Assembly (NCBI GenBank): GCA_963701735.1
Contig: CAVPBI010000013.1
Span: forward strand, 124,001-188,000
Direction of reading: 5' to 3'
Origin: CAWABB01 sp963701735
Lineage (GTDB): Bacteria; Bacteroidota; Ignavibacteria; UBA10030; UBA6906
DNA: 64,000 nucleotides
Shown here piece by piece: positions 46,620 to 55,337 of this stretch; position 1 is the first letter of the stretch, and every line of letters starts with the position of its first letter. The notes under the pieces are model-generated. The model was not told where the DNA came from. It did no database searches and saw nothing but the letters and a program-made list of their open reading frames with translations. The translations under genes and the position numbers were made by a program.

Positions 46620-47090
46620 TCAGCGCTTCCTCGAGGCGCTGAAGGTCCCCTGGTTCAGCACCCCCGGAAATCCGATGAACTCCCAGATCCCCGTGATGCT
46701 GTCCTCGACAATCGTTCCCAGCAGGACGACATTGTTGTCAACCATGTCCGGGTTCAGGCCCACGCCGAACACTGTCCCCTTTGCTCTCCCCACCAGCTTC
46801 CCCTGGCCAACCTGGGGGCCGATCATCGGCGAAGGGTCGCCCACCGCATCCAGATTCCACGATCCCGTCACGTCGCCGGAATCATCAACCGCCACAACAA
46901 CCTCCCCCCTGACAATCTCCCTCCCCGAGGAATCATACCCCGTGTAGAGATACGTCGCGTTGGTTCCTCTCGCGCCGGTCTCGCGGTCCGCGAGCCCGTC
47001 AAGCACTCCCGTCGACTCCGGGCCGCACCCCCAGGCTGCGACCACGAGGACCCCGGCGATCACAAGCAGGACAAGTCTTTTTACCACCAT
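46620..47090 (-). CDS. Hypothetical lipoprotein
   Basis: A 156-residue lipoprotein (VLVVAAWGC). The mature protein is a small beta-rich domain with YTGYDSSGREIVRGEVVVAV and VTGSWNLDAVG, and ends with IWEFIGFPGVLNQGTFSASRKR, here split as two segments. I do not recognise a family; the alternation of short strands suggests a lipocalin-like or META-like sandwich. GGAGG precedes the ATG at 47090 by eight bases. It lies between a TonB receptor gene and a barrel gene on the same strand and may be co-transcribed with them. Confidence 0.65.
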   Translation of the reverse strand: MVVKRLVLLVIAGVLVVAAWGCGPESTGVLDGLADRETGARGTNATYLYTGYDSSGREIVRGEVVVAVDDSGDVTGSWNLDAVGDPSPMIGPQVGQGKLVGRAKGTVFGVGLNPDMVDNNVVLLGTIVEDSITGIWEFIGFPGVLNQGTFSASRKR

Positions 47091-47184
47091 CTCCTTAGCC
47101 TCCATGGTACTGCGTCATCGTCCGCCACCCGCCTACGTTTCACCGCCCCGTCAGGGCGGCCGTCACACTCGCTTTCCCCCCGGT

Positions 47185-49662
47185 TCAGAATCTCACGCTC
47201 AAGGCAATCGTCGGGAACAGCGGGAAGAAGTCCAGGTCCTCGAGCCGGGCTCTCCACGTGACGCCTGTCGGCCCCGTCCGCAGGTCGAGCGCAAAGGGGT
47301 CGACGAGTCCGTACGCGTTCAGCAGCTTGAGCGACGCCTGACACACGAACCTGTCGATCCTGAATGTCCGGAGGATCTCCACCTCGAGCCGCTGGAAGCC
47401 CGGGAGCCGGCCGCCGTTGACGTCCACGGCTGCGATGCCCTCAAATGATGGATCGGAGATACCCGGCCGCATCCCTTCAACCGTGTACCCTGCGTCGAGA
47501 TTATCATCGGACGTCAGGACCGCCAGGGCGCCGATGCCCCATCCCTCGGCCGGCGCCCACATGAGAGCGGCCTGCACCTCATGCCTGCGGTCAAATTGCG
47601 ACGCGAACCTCTCTCCCCCACGGATCTCGTCGTACTGCTCCTCCGCCCAGGCCAGCGTGTAGCTCATCGACCACCGGACATCTCCGATCTGTTTGCGCAG
47701 CCCCAGCTCCAATCCGTAGTTGTAGCCAGACCCCAGCCTGAGAACATCGGTCAACGTTGCGGGTTGTCCGTCCGACGAACTCTGATAGAAGCCGTGCTGG
47801 TTTCGTGTGACCCGGTAGAATGTCTCAGCCGAAAAGCCGTAGGAGCCCTCGCCCCAACCCGTCTGTATGCCGAGCGAGGCCTGCATCGCCGTGGAAGGCT
47901 TCACGGCATCGGTGGAGGGATACCAGAAAATCGGGGGGTAGATCAGGAAGAACCCGCTGCTCCTGTACGGGTGCAGGTACTGGGAGATGGACGAGAAAGA
48001 CGCATAGAGCGTGCTCCGGTCGCTGAGGCCGACGGCCAGCGAGAATCTGGGATCGATACCGGAGAACGAGCCGGTGGGCCCGGAGTAGCTGGTCGCGCGC
48101 ACTCCCAGACCCGCGACCACATCGGGCAGGATCGCCCACTGGTCCTGCAGATAGACTGCAAGCTCCCAGGTGTCGGCATCCGGGATCGGCATCGGCGCAA
48201 TGAGCGTCGAGAACTTCTGGATCGTGCCGCCGGCCTGTCGATAGGCAATTTCCAGCCCGCCGCGGATCGTGTGGCGATCGTCATAGAAGTGCTCCGCCTG
48301 GGCACGGACGCTGACGTCATCGATGGAAAAGTCGGACGCCATGCGCCCCGCCTCCGGCCCGGCGGCAGCACCACTCAGGATATGTTCCAGGTCGAGACTG
48401 TAGCCAGTATACGCGGCGGACGCCGTCATGAAGAGTGACGGAGAAACGAGCCCGGCCCATCGTGCGGCAAACGCGTCGTTCCGCCAGGCGAAGTTGTTGC
48501 TCAGCTGGAGATCGGGCTCTACGGTCATGCTGGTGTACGCGTCCCGCCCGGCGTAGCCGCTGACGGAAACCTGCTGGCTGCTTGAAATCCTGGCGCTGAG
48601 TTTTCCGATGAGCTCCGTAGTGCCCAGCGGGCTCGGCGTGCCGTATGACTCGAGGAACGGCACGGCGGGATCGGGATAGCCCCTGCGCCACGACATCAGG
48701 AACGTCGTCGGTCCGAGGGGTCCCTCCAGAGCGACATGCGATCCGAGCGACCCGGTTCCCGCGCCGCCCGAGAGGGCGTGCCGGGACCCGCTCCGCATCG
48801 AAAGATCCAGGAACCCCCCGATCCTTCCGCCGTACGAGGGCGGGAGGCCGTTTCGATTGACATCCACCTCATTCAGGGCGTCTCCGTTGAATGTCGTGAG
48901 GACGCCTCCGAAATGGGTCGGGTTGTAGATCCTGACGCCGTCGAGCAGGTACTGGTTCTGGTCAGTCGGAGCCGCGCGCAGGAATGTCCCGCGCGCATAC
49001 CCCTCCGCGGGCAGGAGCGCAGTCCTCTGTGCCTCCACCATGACTTCCTGCATGCGTATCTCGACAGGAACGAGGGTGATGTCCCGCCTCAGCGTCTCGC
49101 CGCCATCGACCGTCATGGTATCCCTGAAGGGCTGGTACCCTACCGCGCGAACTTCCATCGCATACGTTCCGGGAGGGATGCGGCGCAACGCATAATAGCC
49201 GTACTCGTTCAGCAGACACCAGCGCTTCACCGATTCGCGTTCCGCAGCCTGTCCGGACGCCAGGCTGACGCTCGCCGCGCCGATCGCCTCTCCCGTCCGC
49301 AGATCCGTGACGCTCCCGGAGACCGAAGCGACGGCAGGCGGCGGCGCAACGGGCCGATTCATCAGCACGATCTGCTGTCCGGTCCTGACCCACGTCAGGG
49401 TACCGCCTCCCAGTACCTTGTCGAGCGCACCCTCGAGATCGCACCGGTCGCATTGGGCCGTGACGACTACGTCTGCGACGTCTGCGTCGAGATAAATCAC
49501 CGACACCGCATACCATCGCATCAGCGAGTCGAGGGCGGAGCGGAGACTCGCCTCGTGGAGGTCGAATGAGCGCCGTGTCGCCCCATCCTGCGCACCCGCC
49601 ACCGCACAGGCGGCGAGGGCTACGAGGAGCGAGCTAGCGAAGCGTGTAGCCGCTCTGGTCAT
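47185..49662 (-). CDS. TonB-dependent receptor with STN signalling domain
   Basis: An 825-residue outer-membrane receptor. A signal peptide is followed by an STN domain (residues ~30-105: FDLHEASLRSALDSLMRWY and LEGALDKVLGGGTLTW) and a carboxypeptidase-regulatory-like domain (~112-200: VSGSVTDLRTGEAIGAASV). A plug (QYLLDGVRIYNPTHFGG, PPSYGGRIGG) and a barrel ending FPTIALSVRF complete it. STN domains contact FecR-type anti-sigma proteins, and a fecR gene lies just upstream, overlapping by 29 bases. So this receptor is likely a FecA-like transducer that reports an outside ligand to the ECF sigma factor encoded at 51.6 kb. The ligand is unknown. The frame is intact. Confidence 0.9.
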   Translation of the reverse strand: MTRAATRFASSLLVALAACAVAGAQDGATRRSFDLHEASLRSALDSLMRWYAVSVIYLDADVADVVVTAQCDRCDLEGALDKVLGGGTLTWVRTGQQIVLMNRPVAPPPAVASVSGSVTDLRTGEAIGAASVSLASGQAAERESVKRWCLLNEYGYYALRRIPPGTYAMEVRAVGYQPFRDTMTVDGGETLRRDITLVPVEIRMQEVMVEAQRTALLPAEGYARGTFLRAAPTDQNQYLLDGVRIYNPTHFGGVLTTFNGDALNEVDVNRNGLPPSYGGRIGGFLDLSMRSGSRHALSGGAGTGSLGSHVALEGPLGPTTFLMSWRRGYPDPAVPFLESYGTPSPLGTTELIGKLSARISSSQQVSVSGYAGRDAYTSMTVEPDLQLSNNFAWRNDAFAARWAGLVSPSLFMTASAAYTGYSLDLEHILSGAAAGPEAGRMASDFSIDDVSVRAQAEHFYDDRHTIRGGLEIAYRQAGGTIQKFSTLIAPMPIPDADTWELAVYLQDQWAILPDVVAGLGVRATSYSGPTGSFSGIDPRFSLAVGLSDRSTLYASFSSISQYLHPYRSSGFFLIYPPIFWYPSTDAVKPSTAMQASLGIQTGWGEGSYGFSAETFYRVTRNQHGFYQSSSDGQPATLTDVLRLGSGYNYGLELGLRKQIGDVRWSMSYTLAWAEEQYDEIRGGERFASQFDRRHEVQAALMWAPAEGWGIGALAVLTSDDNLDAGYTVEGMRPGISDPSFEGIAAVDVNGGRLPGFQRLEVEILRTFRIDRFVCQASLKLLNAYGLVDPFALDLRTGPTGVTWRARLEDLDFFPLFPTIALSVRF

Positions 49663-50541
49663 GCGAAGATGTGGCTCCGGTCAAACGGGCGAGCGTGGCG
49701 ACTGCAAGGTCTGCGTTCCTTGCGTCCAGGGCACCTGTGATCGTGATGTCGTCCGCATGCGGGACGTGCAGCGTGAGCGCAATATCGAAATGGTCCTCAA
49801 GCTCCCGGCAGGCCACCGACAGGGACGTCCGTTCGAACAGGAGCTGCCCGTGGATCCAACCGGGGTACGATGCGTGGCGCAGCTTCGTCGGCGGTTCGGG
49901 GACGCCCCGGGCATCGCAGCTCGTCAGCTCGCCCGCCGTAAGCCTCACGTTGCGCTGTTCACCGCGGACCCGCCGGCCACCCGAACGCTCCCTTCAACGA
50001 CGGCAACCTCCATCCGTCCATCCCGGACACGCACGTTGAATTCGGTCCCGAGCACGGTCACCGTCCCGACGCTCGTGGCGACGACAAACGGAGCGCCGGT
50101 CTTCCGGACGCGGAAGAACGCTTCCCCGGTCAGGGAGACGCGGCGCTCGTCGCTCCCGTTCATTCCCTCGACGGTCAGCGCAGACGTGTGGTTGATCATG
50201 ACCTCGGTTCCGTCGGCCAGATCCAGGGTCGTTTGCTGGCCGCGCGCCGTCTCGTATGTGGTGCTTTCGGCAACGGGCGTGCGGAGCACCAGGCCGACGA
50301 CGATGACGCCAGCAATGACCGCCAGCCCCACGGCCGGGCGGAGCACCCATGCGAACCGGGAGCGTGGGCGAGCGGCGACAGCCCCGCCGCGCCCGGCAAG
50401 TGCGGCATTCAGGATCCGCCACTGTCTGTCCGTCTCGGGCTCCACCGATCTGAATCTCTGCGCGCTGGAATCCAGCGCCCCGTCGAATTCCCCCGATTCC
50501 ACATCGCGGTTGCTACGTCCGAAGAGTCTCAATGCTCGCAT
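49634..50541 (-). CDS. fecR: FecR-type anti-sigma factor, frame interrupted
   Basis: About 302 residues. A short cytoplasmic N-terminus contains DRQWRILNAAL, followed by one membrane helix (VLRPAVGLAVIAGVIVVGLVL region). The periplasmic FecR domain includes LADGTEVMINHTSALTV, VSLTGEAFFRV, VLGTEFNVRV and VRLTAGEL. The C-terminal part contacts the STN domain of the receptor. The frame changes near 49950: the upstream frame stops right after GGSAVNSAT, while the adjacent frame reads SEQRNVRLTAGEL. The ATG at 50541 has GGAGG ten bases upstream. The gene lies between a barrel gene and the STN receptor gene. Confidence 0.85.
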
Positions 50542-50621
50542 GCCGATTCGTCCTCCTGCATATGTAACGTTTCTCCACCCCCCGACCCCCCAAGGCCAGG
50601 GGACGGCACGCCGGAGTCTCA

Positions 50622-51261
50622 TCAAAGGTCAAACGGGGCAAATCTGATCCCCCCGTAAGCGCCCAGGTTCCTCATATCGGAGAACGACTGATACCTGATG
50701 CCAAATTCAAAGACTTTGACTGCAAAACCGCACGAAATCCCGAACCCCGGCTGAATCTGTTCACTACAGCCACGTCACCGCTGATAAAGTGCGCCGCGAA
50801 TTCAATCCCCGCATACAGGGCGAAATCATGCCTGCGATCCGCCGGAAAAATCGCCTGGGCGCCCGCGGAGACCGGGAATGCCACGAAATCGCCCGGGATC
50901 AGTGACCGGGCGATGCCATCGTCTGCCGGCTGAGCGGTCATCACCGGCACCTCGTCTGAACGGTAAAACCATGTCACACCGCCGCCGAGTGTCAGGGCGA
51001 GCCAATTCAGGGAAGGCGGATAGAGCCGGACGGAAACATTCAGGGCTGTCCCTTCGTAACGGAAGTCGAGGTACCGGGGGGCGCAAACGTTTGAAGGTCA
51101 TGCGGGATGGGGTCCGCATGCTGATCCAGCGGCGAACCGGGAAATAACTTGCCCAGCGACAGAGTGGGTTGCGCCGTCCAGGAGGGATGCGACTCTTGCG
51201 ATACGACTCGTGACCCGGAACAGACGATCATCAGAGCCAGCAGGACGCGGAGCGATTTCAT
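50622..51261 (-). CDS. Small outer-membrane barrel protein, frame interrupted
   Basis: About 213 residues with a signal peptide (LRVLLALMIVCSGSRVVSQ). The frame changes at the run of six C/G at about 51073-51078, after which it reads YLDFRYEGTALNVSV. It changes again near 50760, after which it reads FGISCGFAVKVFEFGIRYQ and ends GGIRFAPFDL. The alternating pattern suggests an eight-stranded OmpA- or OmpW-like barrel. It is the first gene of the minus-strand signalling operon (barrel, FecR, STN receptor) divergent from the ECF sigma gene, so it is probably controlled by that sigma factor. The function is unknown. Confidence 0.65.
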
Positions 51262-51423
51262 GGTGTCCCCGGAATGTGGGTGGATGCTATCCGCGGGCGG
51301 TTTTCAATGGAGCTCGTGCACCTCCCACCGTATCAACGGTTCAGGGTCCCCATGCCCCTACGACGGGTGGGACAATCGCGATCCGCCCATCGGCGCTGAC
51401 ATGGAGTAACGACCACACGGCAG

Positions 51424-51530
51424 TGATCACGGGACGATAAGCGCTGGGTGATGATCACAGGGTGATGATCACAGGACCATACGCGCTTGGTGATGGACGC
51501 CGGCGACGGGCACAGGGCGATGATCACAGG
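51424..51530. promoter_or_regulatory. Repeated TGATCAC(A/G)GG sites upstream of the ECF sigma gene
   Basis: Four copies of TGATCAC followed by A or G and GG occur at about 51424, 51452, 51465 and 51521. Three are embedded in GATGATCACAGG. They sit in the 345-bp divergent gap between the barrel gene (start 51261) and the sigma gene (start 51607). No other gene is seen in that gap. The spacing is irregular, but the concentration in a regulatory gap suggests binding sites. Confidence 0.5.
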
Positions 51531-51606
51531 CCGACCGGGAGCTGAAGTTGCGCCGATAGGAGCCATCTCATATCTTGTAGGTCCCCTGCCCGACAGTCAA
51601 CATTCG

Positions 51607-52161
51607 ATGGAACACAGTCACACGGATCCGGAACTGCTGAAACGCGTCAAGGCATCGGACGCCGACGCCTTTCGTGCGCTCTTCGAGCGGTATCAGCCGA
51701 TCGTGTTCAGGCAGGTGATGTATCAGCTTGGCGAGTCGGACGCTGCCCACGACGTGGTGCAGGAGACATTCGTCCGGATCTGGGACCGCAGGCGATCGCT
51801 CCGGCCGGAGCTAAGCTTCCTCGCCTATGTGTTGCGGATCAGCGCTAACCTCGTGCGCGATGCGGCGCGCCACCGCGCGGTTCGCGAGAGAACGGCGGCG
51901 TTCATACCTCGGCCGGAGCTATCCGAAGGCGACGACCCGGAGGAAGCGCTCACGCGTGCGATGCTCGAGGAGCGCATCGCACGAATCGTCAGCTCCAGCC
52001 TCCCGGATCGCTGCAGGGAGATCTTTCTGCTGAGCAGGTTTGAAGGAAGAAGCCACAGGGAGATCGCCACGCTCCTGGGCGTGACCGAGAAGACCGTAGA
52101 GAACCAGATCACCCGCGCGCTGCGCGTCCTCCGGCGAAAGCTGCGGGTCCAATCCCGCTAG
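51607..52161 (+). CDS. ECF RNA polymerase sigma factor (FecI-like)
   Basis: A 184-residue ECF sigma factor. Region 2 is at about residues 14-85 (AFRALFERYQPIVFRQVMY, HDVVQETFVRIWDRR), and region 4 is at about 115-180 (LPDRCREIFLLSRFEG.SHREIATLLGVTEKTVENQI). It has the standard length for the FecI-like groups of Bacteroidota relatives. I choose the ATG at 51607; the frame is open to 51487, but the extra residues lie in a repeat-rich regulatory gap. It is divergent from barrel, FecR and STN receptor genes, which gives a complete surface-signalling set. Its stop overlaps the convergent barrel gene by four bases. Confidence 0.93.
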   Translation: MEHSHTDPELLKRVKASDADAFRALFERYQPIVFRQVMYQLGESDAAHDVVQETFVRIWDRRRSLRPELSFLAYVLRISANLVRDAARHRAVRERTAAFIPRPELSEGDDPEEALTRAMLEERIARIVSSSLPDRCREIFLLSRFEGRSHREIATLLGVTEKTVENQITRALRVLRRKLRVQSR

Positions 52162-52851
52162 AACCGGTACCCTACCCCCACCAGAATGGACGGCTGGAAT
52201 TTCGGCTGGTTGACCGCCGCATCCGCGTCGTCGTAGTCGTATCCTTCCCTCGGGTTTACATCCTCCCCGTCCGGGCCGTACGACGTGTCGTGTCCCGAGA
52301 GCGTCGCCGGGAAGAAGTAATCGGCTCCCAGCGAGATCACGAGATCGATGTTCCGCCCCATCGCGAACGCGCCTTTGATCCCCCCACCCAGACCGATCTG
52401 CTCCGTCGTGACGTCGAAATCCTCGTTCCCGCCGACGAAGTTGAAGTTGCCGGTGAAGAACGAGCCTCGCACGCCGGCAAAGAGAAACGTCTTGCTCGCC
52501 TTCAGGAGCTTCAGATCGTACAGAAAATCGAGGCGGATGTCCCAGGCGTATCCGGCCTCTTCAGGAGTGCCGTTGGTGTTGTCATTGATGAAGGCATGGC
52601 GAGCGTCCATCGGTATCCCGGGGTCCATCCATGCGTACCCGAAGCCCGCCTCGACTCCCAGCGGGAATCCCGTGGCGAAGCTTCTCGACGCCCCCGGTGA
52701 GCCTCATCGTGAAGCCGCTTGTGTAGCCCGCCATGAACCCGGCGGAGAAGTCGGCGCCGATTCCGGTCTGCACTGTCGCGGAAAGCATGAGAAGGAGTAC
52801 GAGCACTCGCACCGTGCCGCGGGCTCGCCGGACGCTGGAAGAAGTCTTCAT
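52158..52851 (-). CDS. Outer-membrane beta-barrel protein (porin-like), frame interrupted
   Basis: About 231 residues. The signal peptide (RVLVLLLMLSATVQTGIGA) leads to FSAGFMAGYTSGFTMRLTGGVEKL in one frame. After a change near 52685, close to a run of five C/G, a second frame reads TGFPLGVEAGFGYAWMDPG, then LKASKTFLFAGVRGSFFTGNF, and ends QPSILVGVGYRF. The terminal aromatic residue and the strand pattern fit an outer-membrane barrel of the OmpW or porin-like kind. It converges on the sigma gene with a four-base overlap. There is no clear functional assignment. Confidence 0.65.
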
Positions 52852-52867
52852 GAGGAACCGATCGTTG

Positions 52868-53134
52868 TCAGACATGTGTGACCGGCTCAGTTGCCGCAAA
52901 TGCCGTGCACAAGGAGAAGCAGCGTTCCGCCCGAAAAAACGACACCCCGCGGGCGGTGCAGGGGGTCAAGGATACGGCGGATTCTACAAAGTTCAGCATG
53001 ACCTCGAAGCTGTCGCCGTCCGTCACGGCTCGGATGACGGCCGTAGTCTGAGCTGACGGTGTGGCAAGCCAGACACATGTGAGGGAGAGGGTCGCAACGA
53101 GCCGCAGCACCCCGGGGGGAGCAGTGCGATGCAC
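52868..53134 (-). CDS. Possible small secreted protein
   Basis: From a GTG at 53134 an 88-residue frame begins with a signal-peptide-like segment (VLRLVATLSLTCVWLATPSAQ) and continues TTAVIRAVTDGDSFEVMLNF. The VIRAVTDGDSFEV part resembles the first strand and loop of staphylococcal-nuclease folds. The rest, up to PVTHV, is cysteine-rich and unlike that family. It could be a truncated or frame-broken gene remnant. It starts about 25 bases after the aminotransferase stop and ends just before the barrel gene. Confidence 0.3.
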   Translation of the reverse strand: MHRTAPPGVLRLVATLSLTCVWLATPSAQTTAVIRAVTDGDSFEVMLNFVESAVSLTPCTARGVSFFRAERCFSLCTAFAATEPVTHV

Positions 53135-53157
53135 GCGCGCCGGAAGCGATTCCCGCG

Positions 53158-54390
53158 CTAGCCATGGAGCTCCTGGTGGAGCGCCTCTGCATACGCTTCG
53201 ATGTCGTCTGGCGTGGTGTAGGCGGATATGCCCGCCCGCACCACGCCGCCTCGCGCGAGCAGACCGAGCAGCTCCATCGGGCGGATCGCATAGAAATGCC
53301 CGGCCCACGTGAAGATGCCACGCTTCGCAAGGCGCGCAGACAACTCCGGTGCCTGCATGCGCGCGGACGTGATGGCCAGCGTCGGCGCCCTCAGCGGAAC
53401 GTCAAACGGTTGACCGTGCACCGTCACTCCGGGAATCCGCCGGAGCAACTCGAAAAGGATCGAACCCAACCACCGCTCGTGACGGCCGAGATGTCCCATG
53501 GCGGCCACGATCCGCTCGCGCAATCCCGCCCCGTCTCCGAACGACGCAAGATACTCGATCGCGGCTGTCACGCCCGCCAGGGCCGCATGGTTCAGGGTCC
53601 CTGTTTCGATCCGGAACGGAGCGCTCTGGTCCTGTGTCCGGAGTCGATCGACATCCAGCGATTCGAGCAGCCCTTCACGCGCATACAGGATCCCGACGTG
53701 CGGACCGTAGAACTTGTACGCGGAGCAGAGCAGAAAATCGACATCGAGCGACACGACATCGACGAGGAAATGCGGCGCAAAATGGACGGCGTCGATCAGC
53801 AGCCATGCGCCGACCTTCCGGGTCAGATCGCGCGCGAGAGCGATATCGTTCACCGTCCCGAACGCATTCGACGCACCTCCAATCGCCACCAGCCGCGTAC
53901 GGGGAGTCATCTTCCTCCGGAAGTCGTCCGCATCGAGCGTGCAGCCGGGCGTGATGCCGATCTCATCGATGACCACGCCGCGCTCCGCGAGCGTGAGCCA
54001 CGGACCGCGGTTCGCCTCGTGATCGAGGGCCGAGACGAGAACCCGGTCCCCTTCGCGGAAGGTCCGTGCCAGCCCGCGGCTCAGCGAGAACGCGAGCGTC
54101 GTCATGTTCGCCCCGAACGAAATGGTCCCGGGGTCCGGAGCGCCAAGGAATGCACACGCCGCCTGCCTGGTCCCGTCGATGACGGCATCGGTCTCGACCG
54201 ATGTGAGGAAGGTACCGTGCGTATTGGCGTTCGAGGTTTCGTAGTACCTGTTCATGGCGGCGATGACCTGCCGCGGGACCTGCGTGCCGGCGGGTCCGTC
54301 AAGGAAGACGAGGGGCCTGCCGTCGACCGTGCGGGCCAGGGATGGAAAATCCGACCTGCATGAGTTCAGCTTGATGGAAGATGGGGGCAT
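53158..54390 (-). CDS. Class V aminotransferase (cysteine desulfurase-like)
   Basis: About 410 residues of a PLP-dependent fold-type I enzyme in the cysteine desulfurase-like subgroup. The start of the domain reads VFLDGPAGTQVP. The PLP lysine lies in LCSAYKFYGPHVG. Further blocks are DAVHFAPH (the Asp and His that contact PLP) and FETGTLNH-like FRIETGTLNHAALAG. The C-terminus is VVRAGISAYTTPDDI. The conserved desulfurase cysteine loop is not evident, so it may act on another amino acid substrate. I start it at the ATG at 54390 rather than the open frame at 54456. No iscU-like or suf genes are near. Confidence 0.87.
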   Translation of the reverse strand: MPPSSIKLNSCRSDFPSLARTVDGRPLVFLDGPAGTQVPRQVIAAMNRYYETSNANTHGTFLTSVETDAVIDGTRQAACAFLGAPDPGTISFGANMTTLAFSLSRGLARTFREGDRVLVSALDHEANRGPWLTLAERGVVIDEIGITPGCTLDADDFRRKMTPRTRLVAIGGASNAFGTVNDIALARDLTRKVGAWLLIDAVHFAPHFLVDVVSLDVDFLLCSAYKFYGPHVGILYAREGLLESLDVDRLRTQDQSAPFRIETGTLNHAALAGVTAAIEYLASFGDGAGLRERIVAAMGHLGRHERWLGSILFELLRRIPGVTVHGQPFDVPLRAPTLAITSARMQAPELSARLAKRGIFTWAGHFYAIRPMELLGLLARGGVVRAGISAYTTPDDIEAYAEALHQELHG

Positions 54391-54632
54391 AGGGCAATCC
54401 GGATGGAGGATGGATAGATGCGGAAATCTAGAAACCAGGGGCCTGCAATGCAACACGGGAGCCCGGGTGTAGGAGTTACCTCTGTGTGGTTGGATATTCT
54501 ACAAAACCTCATGTTCGGCGACTGAAAAAAGCTCGAATTCCAGCCCAGAAACCCGTGGCATGCGATATGAACCTCGAATGCGCGGCAACACAGTCGAATC
54601 CATCATCCATCATCCAAATCGTGGAGGTATCT

Positions 54633-55131
54633 GTGCGCTATACAGCTCTCCTTGCTCGCGGCTCTGGTATGTCTGGTCCTGGCGTCCAATACGGGCCTTT
54701 CCCAGAACACCGCAAACCAGACCCTGAACTTCTCGGTCGCTGCCATTGCGAGGATCACCGTGTCGGGTAGTCCTGCACCGCTGTCGATCACCGCTGGAAC
54801 GCCAGGGACGGACGCCCTGACCCCTGTCAGCAATGCGCTGACAACCTACAGCATCACCCACAACTCCAACACGCCGCTGCAAATCACCGCGGCATTGGAT
54901 GCAAACATGCCGAGCGGAACAAAGCTTGAGATCTCTCTCGCCAGCAGCAAGGGATCGGGCGGGAGCACAGTGGACATCACCTCAGCCGCGGCGACGGCAG
55001 TGCCCGTCGTCACCTCAATTGCCAGGGGCGCGGATGCAGGCCGTTCGATCACCTATACGTTTTCCGCTGACGCGTCTGCCGGTGCCATGTCATCGTTCGC
55101 CAGAACCGTGACGCTGACGCTGACCAACTAG
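54633..55131 (+). CDS. Secreted pilin-like beta-sandwich protein 1, start region frame interrupted
   Basis: About 165 residues. GTG at 54633 has GGAGG six bases upstream. The first codons (VRYTAL) are in one frame and the signal-peptide core (LAALVCLVLASNTGLSQ) in another, so a base is probably missing near 54650. The mature protein (TANQTLNFSVAAIARITVSG...) is small, rich in Thr, Ser and Ala, and beta-stranded. It ends with a hydrophobic alternating strand, ARTVTLTLTN, as in subunits donated to a neighbour. It is the first of three such genes in front of a chaperone-like and an usher-like gene. No cysteine pair is present. Confidence 0.65.
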
Positions 55132-55145
55132 GAGTGACATGAGCC

Positions 55146-55163
55146 CCGGGGAGAGATCCCCGG
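55146..55163 (+). terminator. Short GC hairpin after the first pilin-like gene
   Basis: The stem CCGGGGA/TCCCCGG with a GAGA tetraloop begins 15 bases after the stop of the first small secreted gene. No T tract follows, so it more likely stabilises the upstream mRNA segment or attenuates read-through than fully ends transcription. Confidence 0.4.
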
Positions 55164-55214
55164 ACATTCAATCATTCATACGGCCCGGAGGGCGGTGGGA
55201 CTTTCCGGGAACCG

Positions 55215-55262
55215 AACATGGTCGCCGCGTGGGGGTGCGCTAGGCCCGCGCGGCGACATGTT
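55215..55262 (+). other. Strong stem-loop in the leader of the second pilin-like gene
   Basis: AACAT plus GTCGCCGCG pairs with CGCGGCGAC plus ATGTT, a 14-bp stem with a single bulged G at 55220 and a GC-rich loop. It lies between the first and second small secreted genes, about 75 bases before the ATG at 55338. It could be a regulatory RNA structure or a processing site; no known riboswitch consensus was recognised. Confidence 0.5.
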
Positions 55263-55337
55263 GCTTTGATGGGATACCCTATGACATCGGACTTTCGAGG
55301 GAGAATGGGCGGAACCCCGGAGCCACCGGTCGCTGCC

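Noticed and set aside
47143..47159. CCGCCC/GGGCGG hairpin after the STN receptor as a terminator
   Set aside because: Only six base pairs and no T tract on the minus strand.
49634..49948. A separate small gene after fecR
   Set aside because: The adjacent frame reads directly into VRLTAGEL, a normal inner part of FecR, so this is the C-terminal piece of fecR after a frame break.
51040..51261. A stand-alone 73-residue secreted peptide
   Set aside because: The next frame continues at a run of six identical bases with a barrel-like sequence, so it is the N-terminus of the barrel protein.
53158..54390. Assignment of the aminotransferase as a true cysteine desulfurase (iscS/sufS)
   Set aside because: The active-site cysteine loop is not evident and there are no Fe-S assembly genes nearby, so only the superfamily is claimed.
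54457..54632. A sigma54 promoter (GTGGCATGC-like) before the pilin-like operon
   Set aside because: The required GC at -12 with correct spacing is absent. The CATC-rich stretch nearby is simple sequence only.
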